Below, one piece after another: positions 1-9,700 of a stretch of DNA of 64,000 nt (its first letter is position 1; each line of letters starts with the position of its first letter). The notes under the pieces were generated by a model. It was not told the origin of the DNA. It saw nothing but the letters and a program-made list of their open reading frames with translations, and did not search any database. Source of the DNA: Holacanthus passer (lineage: Eukaryota; Chordata; Actinopteri; Pomacanthidae); NCBI GenBank assembly GCA_025331565.1, contig JAFREQ010000063.1, positions 2,040,501-2,104,500 of the forward strand, written 5' to 3'. Made by a program: the position numbers and the translations under genes.

Positions 1-179
1 TTTTATCGCTTTATTGTCATTATCAGGTGTTTCTTTTATCTCCCTTGTATGCTGATCTCAGATGGATTTGACTGTCATACAACTTCTTCTTGCTCTCATG
101 TGCCATAATAACTCGCTTTTCATGTTTTGTTTTGTTAATCAAAATTTCTTACTGTGATCTGCCTTGAGAAAAGAATGCA

Positions 180-470
180 TGGATCTTACAGGGACACATT
201 AAGGCTCAAAGTGTTAAGCTGATAAAAAACCAGGTCTGATCTTGACTCTCAGCTAATGGGATTATGGGGTCTTGTTCTTTTGGCTGATGCAATTAAAAGG
301 TGGAGGCAATTCACCCAATAAAGCAACTTAATTGAATGTGTGTCCTAAAGAGGGCTAAATGCTCTGTTTGCATAAAGGACAATTAACCAGCAATAAATTA
401 TGAGGCCTCATAAATCAAGCTGTTTTAATAAAGTGATTCATGTGGTTGATTCCTCCCATAAATGATTTTA
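180..470. promoter_or_regulatory. Candidate conserved non-coding element upstream of fgfr4
   Basis: This block just upstream of the presumed promoter is rich in homeodomain- and octamer-like cores: ggacaattaacc, caataaattatgagg, aacttaattgaatg and tttgcataaag. It contains no repeats or frames. Such texture is typical of vertebrate developmental enhancers, but conservation was not measured, so this is a guess from composition. Confidence 0.3.
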
Positions 471-625
471 AAAGTGCAGTTTGTTACTTCTGATCCACAA
501 CTTTAGCAAGCTGTGCCATGTGGAGAGGAGGAGGGAGACGCAGGGGGTTTTAGTTGCCAGCTCTTTGGAGGGATGGGGTGGTGGGTTTTTTTGTGTGGGG
601 GTGCAGGGGGGTAACAGAAGCACAC

Positions 626-631
626 CCCTCC

Positions 632-667
<36 letters not shown>

Positions 668-782
668 CCCTCCCTCCTCCCTCCTCCTCCTCCTCCTCCC
701 TCCTCCTCCTGCTCCCCTGGCCGCTCTCAGACCATTGTTGTTGTGGCTGCAGTCCGGAGAGCAGCAGAGTGCTCTCCCCCCG

Positions 783-822
<40 letters not shown>
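626..822. repeat. CT microsatellites and pyrimidine tract at the fgfr4 promoter
   Basis: (CT)n occupies 635-665, runs into a C/T-only CTC-rich stretch to about 709, and a second (CT)n lies at 786-822. GA/CT tracts near promoters can bind GAGA-type factors or form triplex DNA. Here they lie right at the inferred first exon. They create long Leu/Ser and Arg/Glu frames on the two strands that are artefacts. Confidence 0.95.
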
Positions 823-824
<2 letters not shown>

Positions 825-1394
825 TGTAGAAGAGAAACGGACTGAGGAGGCTGAGCTCCACATTTCAGCCACAGATCTCACAGGAGTCAGCTCACAGAGG
901 AGCGGAGAGGCTGCAGGAGCCGTGCGTAAAGACGCGCGTAAAAGCTATCCAAGACTTCAGTCCAGCCAAGAAGGGACTCTGAGCTGGGCTTTATCACCAG
1001 TCTTTACCCTCTATCCACCTCTTTCTCTCATTCTCGGATCTTTTTCCAACATTTTCAGAGAGAGAAGGGAGGCAAAACCCCACTTTCTCCCACGTTTCTT
1101 TCTCTCCATGGATTTTGCGCACTGAGCGACCGGCTGCCGTGGACTTTGCCCAGGGATCACAGCTCCTTCTCGGACACCAGGAGAGCCGATTCATGATCCA
1201 GGGGGGCTGTTTTTAATGGATTTATAAACTCTACTTTGTATCACCCGGATAACCAAGAGCCTACAGACTGGTTTGGAAAGCGAGGATACAGGAGCTCCAA
1301 ATGAGGATTTCAATATTCGCTCGTATCGACCGGGACCAGGAGTGATTTGTCCCCTGGTGCCAGTCATCGGTGCGCGGACAGACCGGGAGGAAAG
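730..1394 (+). other. fgfr4: Probable non-coding first exon (5' UTR) of fgfr4
   Basis: The DNA from about 730 is less A/T-rich and richer in CpG than its surroundings, and ends at a good donor (AAAG|GTGGGT, exon end 1394). The next exon begins at a good acceptor (CTCTACAG|GATC, start 3523) and carries about 130 nt of leader before the ATG. The transcription start is not visible; it could lie in or just after the CT repeats at 635-822. There is no clear TATA box. Several short upstream reading frames lie in this exon. The long Ser/Leu-rich frames across it are products of the CT repeats, not protein genes. Exon limits are inferred from splice signals only. Confidence 0.45.
1108..1345 (+). promoter_or_regulatory. 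Cluster of short upstream reading frames in the fgfr4 leader
   Basis: Four complete short frames lie in the probable leader exon: 1108-1125 (5 codons), 1193-1216 (7 codons), 1216-1227 (3 codons, its ATG overlapping the preceding TAA) and 1301-1345 (14 codons). A fifth, in the second exon, is at 3563-3583. If the exon is transcribed as inferred, these would reduce translation of the receptor. The effect is an inference. Confidence 0.4.
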
Positions 1395-3522
1395 GTGGGT
1401 GAGAACAGACGGAGACAGCTGGAGATTGTTGGGAGAGTTGTGGTTTCATTCATTTTCAGCAGATGAGCAAAAGCCTCTTGTTCACTGAGTCAACTTAAAA
1501 GCCTTAGATTTTGCCATTAGTGAGAAGCAATTTCAAGTTGTTTTTTTTAAGTTAAAGGAAAATAGAATACATTTATTGAAATAAGCCAAAAGAAGGTCTC
1601 CACTTTCCAGGATTGCTCATTTGCATTATAAACAAATGAATTCCCGTTTTTTGGTCATTTTAAAAGAGATTTTCAGGAGAGTTTCATATCAGTTAAACTT
1701 GTTGTGTTTTGCAACGCGCAGAGCCAAACAAGCCACTTAGACATTGAACCTTCCACATGGACTATTTGTGGGGAGAAAAGCCCGTTTGTGTTCGGAGTTT
1801 GAACCCCTGTCAGACCACAAATCACAGGAATCACATTAAATGCACATTCAATTATTAAACATGGACACATTTAATCACCCACATGGAGTGAATAAATTGT
1901 GCACGATGACAGTGATCAGACACAGTTTATTATAGCATTAATGGCACTTACAGTTAAAGCCTGCCAGCTTTTATTTTTTATTGAATTTATTGATCTGAGG
2001 ATGTGTCAGACACTTTGCTGAATTGATCTAAAAATGTGACCCTACATGTCAGTATAACCATATAACATTAATACTAACAGGTCTAACTTGTGTTTTGGCA
2101 GCTTCAGGTTCATTATAACCTACAAGGACTGTTTGAGACTAATAGTGCATATGAGTGGTTTATTAAGTGTGATTTATGTGACAGAAATATGCAGTGCATT
2201 AGAAATTTTTAAAAAAGCCTCCACAGTGACTGAAAAGCAGAATACAGTAGAAGTGTTTTGGCTGCAGCTGAAGGCAGCAGAGAGGCAGAGTGCCAGAGGA
2301 ATTAACAGCAGCAGCAGGAGAAGAAAGTTTTTTCCAGTCCTTAATTGAGAAAGAATACGTTTCATTCAGCAGGCTGGTTCTTTAAATGGTGTGTGTGTGT
2401 GTGAGGGTCTGGCGCCTTGGCTCCACTCGCAGCAGAAAAATCACTGTATTATTCCTTTAGTGTTCCTGTGGCCTGTCAAAGTTTATAGTCTGTCTGCAGA
2501 ATGAGTTTGTAATTCAATTAGATTTTTAAAATATATTTATGCAAGTAGAATAATATTTTTCATGGAATTCAAGTGAGATTGAGGTATTTGTAGCCCCATT
2601 GAAGAGTTTTACCGAGATGCACATCGGAAGAATTGTATATTGACTTTGCTCTTATTTAAATCAAAGTTATTTAAATAACACCTTTGCATTGTGCAGTTAA
2701 GCAAGTATTCATAACGTTAGAAAGACTGAAACCTAGATCCTAAATCCTAGTTCCAGCTTCATGATTGTGAGGATTTGCTGCTTTTATTTATCTTCTGTAA
2801 TAATAACCTGAACATCTTAAAGGTTTTGACCTGTGGGTCAGACACAACTAGACCTTTGAAGACATTTTTTAAACTACTTTCTGACAATTTATGGACCAAA
2901 CAATTAATCGATAATTCAAGAATATAATTGCAGACCATTCTCCAAACTAAGCTATTGATAAATCCAAATCTGCTCCCACTTGTGATTATAAGTGAAGTTA
3001 AACTGTGACATAAAATGCTCAAATTTAAGATATCACATGTGACAGTTAACAGCCACCTTTATCACTATTTGCCGGTCAGTTGTGTATTTTCACCTCTTGT
3101 CCTGAACCTGAAGTCTCATCAGCTGCCGGTCGAATCTCTCTGCTGCTCCTTCACATTCTGTAGCTTCCTGGCAAGTTTCAAGTGTTTTTCTAGCAAGGGC
3201 CCATTATCCCAGGACAGACCGAGCGCCATCCATTGACAAACAACAGGCGGTAACAGCCCCGCTCCTTATTCATGACGCAGGAGAGCCTGGACAATGTAAG
3301 GCAGACGAGCGGGACAGTTAGCAGGACATCTGGTTAAGAATACAGCTGCTCACAGTCAAAACAGCCTCTTTAACTATTTGTCTGCACAATTGTTTGTGTT
3401 TTTTTGCCACCTGGTGTAAGATCGAGCAGAAAAGCTTGTGTCTTTAGCAGCTCTCCGGCCACATCTCACAAGTTTCTGATCAGCAGATAACCGTCTCCAT
3501 TGTGTTTGGCTTGCCTCTACAG
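1395..3522 (+). other. Intron 1 of fgfr4 (putative)
   Basis: This intron separates the probable leader exon from the signal-peptide exon. It is A/T-rich non-coding DNA. A fragment of a dispersed fish repeat lies at about 2755-2935 and a short TG run at 2391-2402. No convincing reading frame was found. Confidence 0.4.
2755..2935 (+). repeat. Dispersed fish repeat fragment (AATCGATAATTC family), copy 1
   Basis: The stretch contains tgtgaggatttgctgctttt and ends with tatggaccaaacaattaatc followed by gataattc. The same words recur in order at about 9150-9360, 13400-13560 and 56715-57010. I recognise this as a very common interspersed repeat of fish genomes, probably a MITE, but I cannot name the family. 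Confidence 0.7.
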
Positions 3523-3740
3523 GATCCAGATTTAGAGACTTTGTGGGTTTCTGACGTTCCCGATGCCAGGGACCGGAGTGTGAGGCCAACTCCAGGCTTC
3601 CAACGTATATATCTGCCTTTTAACCACAAGACACAAGCGTCACGTCGAGAAGATGGAGAGGGTCTGCACGTTCTGCGTTCTCCTGCTCTGCTTGATGGAC
3701 AGAGTCTCGGCCAGAGCCATCGACGAAGCAAGAACCAAAG
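3523..3740 (+). CDS. fgfr4: fgfr4 first coding exon: leader and signal peptide
   Basis: The acceptor is at 3521-3522 and the donor GTAAGA at 3741. The ATG at 3653 opens a frame with a classical signal peptide: a short charged start (MERV), a hydrophobic core (FCVLLLCLM) and a likely cleavage near VSARA, about residues 19-22. The exon ends after 29 codons plus one base (phase 1), matching the next exon. This ATG is chosen because it gives the only secretory start in frame. A short upstream frame (3563-3583, six codons then TGA) precedes it. Confidence 0.88.
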
Positions 3741-6700
3741 GTAAGACCTGAACTGGTTTGGTGACACCTGAAACAGAGCTTTGAGGGTTTGTCTTGCTGG
3801 AAGGTTGCTGGTTTGAATGAGACAGTTTGTGGACATCTGATCATCTCACTGTTTCCTTTGCTAATTTCTTCTTGAGCAAAACATTCAAATGCTCAGAAAA
3901 AGTGTGTTTTTGTGCCCAAATACGACTGAATGTATCTGCAAAGGTTTCGATTAGTCTCCCCTTTTAGAAAGTGAGTTTCTTGGCAGCCACGACCACAGAG
4001 GATGTCAAGGTGACAGAGAAAATGACAGAGAGTCTGTAGTCAAGTCTTGGATTGAGCGAGAAAGCTCTCAGTGTTTTTGCTGCCGTAAACTGCGCTACCT
4101 GATCCGTCCGAGGCCCTGAGGCTCGGAAGTGTAAATCTGCCTGGCTGCGTGCCAGCTGTAGAGGATGAAGAGGGGGGCTGCATGGGCTTTTTCATTCATG
4201 CTTTACAAACAGAAGCCAATGTAATAAGTCAGCCATTGTCAGCTTTAAGTTCTGCTAAAATGTTAAGATGTAATCAGTGTAATTGTTCAATACATTCAGC
4301 ATCTTTGAGACACGAAGTCACTTATTTCTCCTTTGCTGTAAAGTAAATCAGTTTTCCAGATTAAAGGCCTTCCGGGTGACATTTTTCTAAGGATGTGTGC
4401 AGATTGATGAAAGACAAAGTGGATTGTCGCCCCCGAGGCATCAAGCACAGAAGCCATCTCTTCTCCGTCTCTGTGGCCCCACTTTGTACTGCAGGGCCGA
4501 GTGAGGCCAGCTGGGGCTTGCTGTTCAGACGACAATGTGCAGGAGGGGGCCCAGAAAACCCTTTAAGGTTCACTTACAAGACAGACGAGCAAAGAGTCAA
4601 ACGATGATAATAGAAAGATCGTAAGGTTGTAAAACATGCAGGTTGTAGCTGTGGAGGAAGCATCGCAACTTTTATCTTGGAGCTCTGTGGTTTCAAAAAC
4701 AGTCAGTTCCCCCACAAATCATTCTGTGGAGAACAAACTCAATTCAAACTGGAAGAATTTTCCATACAAAAACAATCCAATTCAAACCTACTCTTATCAG
4801 CCAAATAAAAATCAAGCCTCAGCCTCCACAAACAAACCTCTTTGTAACAACTTCATAGTTCCCAGTGGACAGTTTGGTTAACAATTGTTCTTTTCTGCAG
4901 TTGTTTTGCAATGTTGAGATATTACTGCCGCCGTAGCACAAAAATGGAAGCAAATTATAGTGGAGTTTTTTGGAAGTCAGTCACTGAGCCAAAGTAAATA
5001 TAGAAGAGATCTGTGAAATCCTGGATATCATAATCCTCAATAACTGGGAGGAGACAGAGGTGGAGACATGGCATAGACAAAAGATAAACTAAGCCTTGAT
5101 GTCAGTTATAAGAGTGAAAAGATGAGTCCAGCTGAGGAGAGGTGATGAGGGTCAGAGGGACCCACAATGCACTGCTCAGACTCCTGACAGGGAGGATGCC
5201 AGTCAGTCTCATCGCTGCAGGATGTGATGCAGAGAGAGTTTAAGACACAAAGAAAATAGTTAAAATATATGATGAAAAACAAGAATTATCAGAAGAGATC
5301 ATTACATTTTTTCAAAGAATGTATTTAATTCTTCTCAGTCTCTGGGTGTTTTTTCTGTCATGCTGCTAATTTGATAACAGCTCTGAGAGAAAATAAATCA
5401 CAACTCTCTCCAAATATAATTATACATCTAATGTTACTAACCGCATGTGGCTAAATGCAGGGATCTGACTTGTCCAATGTTTTTCCTTCTTCCCCCGGAA
5501 AAACTTATTTTAAGTCCTGTTTTCTGCCACATCATTGCAGATTATATAAATGTCTGAGTATAGCTTTTGTCTACTTTTCATCCCTAAAGAGTAAATATTA
5601 ACTCAGGAAATGTGCAACCTTAATCCTTGAGATTTTGACTAAAAACTGTCTTTTCCTCAGAAATAGATGAGTAACGTTTCAAATAGAGTCACAAAAATGC
5701 TGTTAATTGTTATTTCAAATGAGAGGGAGCAATTTGCAACAATAAGGGGAACAAAGTGAGCCGACGAATGTCATCTTTTGCTTTGATCTCTGCACAGAAT
5801 AAGTGGGTTGACATTTTTTTTGGAGTGCATCTGCTGGTCAGGCAGAGCATTTGGACTGAGGACAGAGTCGGACCACTAAGGTTTGTGGTCGTGACAGCTT
5901 AAGTTCAAAACAAGTGTTTACAGCAAAGTATAATTCCTTTCATTAACTGTTTATAAAAATCAATCAAAGGCGGGTTTGAAACTGTGGTGTTGAGCTTGCA
6001 GAGCTGATCAGGAACAAAACAGAATGATTCTGAGATGTTCCAGTAATAAAACTGACCTGATAGAAAGTATCGGAGGGTTCGCCGCTATGTTCCCGGTTCA
6101 GGGCATGAAACTCTTCATTGTCCCAACTGGTTTCCGCAGTGGGCTCTGCTGCCAGCCCAGCCGGCTGGCTGACTGGCTGGCTCGCACCAGTCGAGCGGTT
6201 TGTTTGTGTTGTGTTGTGTTTTGTTTGCCCCCTCGCCTCTGGGTGACAATTCACACTCTGCTGCGAGTTCAACTCCGGGGCACCGTCCCTGTCTCTGCAA
6301 GTTCATTAGCATGGCTCTAAAGGCCTGAATATAAGGCCAAACGGATGCATACACCGACAGCTGCAGACACCACGGACACATAGTAGTTCTGTTTGTACTA
6401 TTTTCTGGAGTCTGCTTGGAGGATGCCTTCTACAAAGTCATAAGTCAAGTAGAATTTTGGGTCAAGTGTGTCCATCGCTATGATTTATGACTGACTGTTT
6501 TACTGTGTTCAAATTTGCCCCATTACATGAAAATGCTCAGCGTGTTGGGATCTCATATTCTTAATAGTTTGACTCTGAGGACACAGTTTCTCAATCGAAA
6601 CATTCTAAGTGATAAGTGTGTTCACATTAAAACCAGCCATCAGTGCGTTTCTTTTAATTTGTTTAGCTTTTGGCTGCTGTGACCAATCACCGTTTCTAAT

Positions 6701-9700
6701 TTTCCACTTACAACGCTGTAACTGTGTATTTGTTCCTGAAAGCGTTACCTCTACATGTACTCTGGGCCATTAGAAAAAAAAGGCACTTCACTCCGACAAG
6801 GGAACAGATTGCCTTTTCACTAAGCGCTCGCAGGAAGCAATCAGACAGAAAATTGCCCTGGAAAACTGCTCGTTCTGAGTGACTGAGCAGTAAGCGAGGT
6901 CCCCGGCCAGGGCGCACATATGCTCCAACAAGTGAGTGGGCGAGCACATAAATGGGCGAGTGACCCACTGAATGGATGGCACTGTGGCTGATGGTGACAC
7001 GATAGTTGCTCAGTTATCAGGGCACTCTATCGCCAGTTCCTGGTAGCATTAAATGACAGTGGTTGTTTAGGAACATGGTGTACTTCTGTTACCAGACCTT
7101 TCAGAGGTAAACTGAAACCGCCAGGGTGTGTTTTGACAATTTTTCTCTTGTTCACCCGGGTCACTTTGAGACCAAGTAGGTTTGCACAGGTTTATTAAGA
7201 CTGTGGACTCCTTTATTCAAGGTTCTTTCAAACATGATGTTGTTATTTTAGGAGTAATTGAGAATCATTCAGAGGAAAACGTCCTAAAATAGGTTCAAGT
7301 ATTTTCAATTAGCAGGCAGTTCCTCATGCTTTCAAAGTCAACCATGAAAACAATATCTTAAATTAAAACTTATCTATGTCCACTGTCCTTTTATGTTAAC
7401 CAGATCTCAGAGTCTCCAGGCCTCTGATCATACCAGGTTACCCAGAAAACACCACGGGGGTGGTGGGTGGTCAGGTGAAGCTGGTGTGTAAAGTCCACCG
7501 GCTGGCCTCCACCAAGGTGCAGTGGCTGAAGACGGAGGCCAGCGCACCTGGGCGGAGCCAAGGAGGATCACCTCGCCTCAGGGCTCTAACGGTGAGAACA
7601 GATCAAATGACAGAAACAAACAATTTCATAGTTTTATTCAGTTCCACTTCTGTCCTCATTGTATTAAACTTATAAAATGATCTCTCTTCCACACAGGCCC
7701 TGCAGAGCAACGCATCCAAGGTGAACATGCTGCATCTGTCCAACATTACTCTGGAAGATGCAGGAGAGTACATCTGCATGGCCGAGAACACCCACGCAGG
7801 ACAGACAGTACAGGCCATGCAGTCGGCGTGGCTGGAGGTCTTGCCTGGTGAGACACACTTATCATCACACCAACATTTGGGCATGTGGTTTTTGCACCAT
7901 TCAGATCAACCTTCATCCAAAGAGGCCTGTGTGACTTTTAGGCCAATTATCACTACAATTTAGAAGCTACCAATTCATTCATAATATCACACCATTTTAT
8001 AACCCCAACATTTCCCTTCCACAGGTACCATCATTTCAAGAACTGTGGACCTGACTGGTGCTGAAATACCCCCAGGTACAGTGACTTCATTATCATACTG
8101 GAAAAAGTTGCAAGTTGCATGTGTGAATATTTTATTTATTTATATAATATTGAATCCAATATGATCACTGCAGAATCACAAAATGTTTTAGTTGCAGTCC
8201 TTTTAATTGATTGAAATACTGACAGTCCAGGGATTTGAGTTTATACTACTGTAACCAGAGAAGACAGTACAGACTGTTAAAGATGGTATGGTGACCATCT
8301 GTGTGGGCTCAAATACCGGCGTCCGCCTCCTCCGGGCTGGAATGAACTTCTCTCCTCCCTTCGCTCACTTAGATCTCCAGTGAACCTTCACCGCCCCTCA
8401 GATTTACTCTCCATCCACTGTCACGCTGCAACATGTTCATTAGCTTCAGTCTCTCTTCCGTCGCATTTCTTTTCTTCTTTTTTTGAGTGAGAAAGGAGGG
8501 AGGGAGTTTGCAGTGTGAGTAGGAGGAGGAGGGGGTCTGTGGAGGAGGGCTGGGTCAGTTAGGCCTCCTGGTCTCCATGGTTATTTCATTGTGTGTGTTT
8601 GTGCAGAGATAATAGGGTTGAAGAGCTGAAGGTCATAGTTGAAGGGACGGCTACTTGCTTTAGAGAGGAGATGAAGAAATAACCTGCTGACTGGTCTGTG
8701 TGCCAAAGAGCAAAAGAAACACAAAATGAAGGAAAGAAAGAAAGCGTGAAAAAAAATGTTGAAAGAAATAAGAAACAAAGAGCACAAGCTGAACATCAAA
8801 AGTTGAAAAGGAAAAGTATCCTTCCTCACAGCATCCTAACACCTTCTGTGCTGATGTTTCAACAGATGTTCTTGAGGACCTGAGTGAAGACACCACAGAA
8901 CATCTTTTGTTAGAGCCGGGTAATGTTCTGAAGCTGCGCTGTGACATGAGCACTCGGCCCGGCATGGCAGTGAACTGGTACAAGGAGGGAGTCCGGGTTC
9001 TGCCCACGCCCCGCATCCAAATCCGTGGTGCCATCATGGAGATCACGGACGTAACATATGAGGATTCAGGCATTTATGTTTGCATTCTCCGGGGATCCAA
9101 AGAGCCTGTGAGGAACTTCACCATCACTGTGGCAGGTAAGAACACTAGCATTTGAGCCAAAATGATGATCGATTACTTGGTTTGTTGGTCGACCGAAAGT
9201 TAATAGCCAACTGTGTGAATAATTGGTTAATCGTTGAAAGTAATTTTTAAGAAAAATACCAAAATTCACTGGTTTCACCTTCTAAAATGTGAATTTTTGC
9301 AGCTTTTCTTAATCTTATATGATAGTAAACTGATCATTAGGTTTTGAACTGCTCATTTAACAAAATAAGCACACGCTCATCTCTCTTCCTATTGCCCTTA
9401 TCTGTCATGTTTCCAGACTCATTGGGGTCGGGGGACGATGATGAAGATAATGGCTTGGAGGACTCATCTGCTGAGATCGAAAATGACCAGGTTTACTTCT
9501 CCAGAGGTGCGTTGTTTGGTTTGCTTAATAGCTGCAATCCTTGGGGAATTAATACAACTCAACCACCAGACTTCATCAGAGTATTCTGGCTAATGGCTCA
9601 TTTGCTGGTCTTTGTCCTCACAGGTCCCTACTGGACCCACACCCAGCGTATGGAGAAGAAGCTGTACGCTGTTCCTGCAGGGAACACAGTGAAGTTTCGG

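Noticed and set aside
481..1125. Long Ser/Leu-rich open frame (and Arg/Glu-rich frame on the other strand at 468-881)
   Set aside because: Both are translations of CT/GA microsatellites spanning the presumed promoter and leader; there is no domain and no conserved composition.
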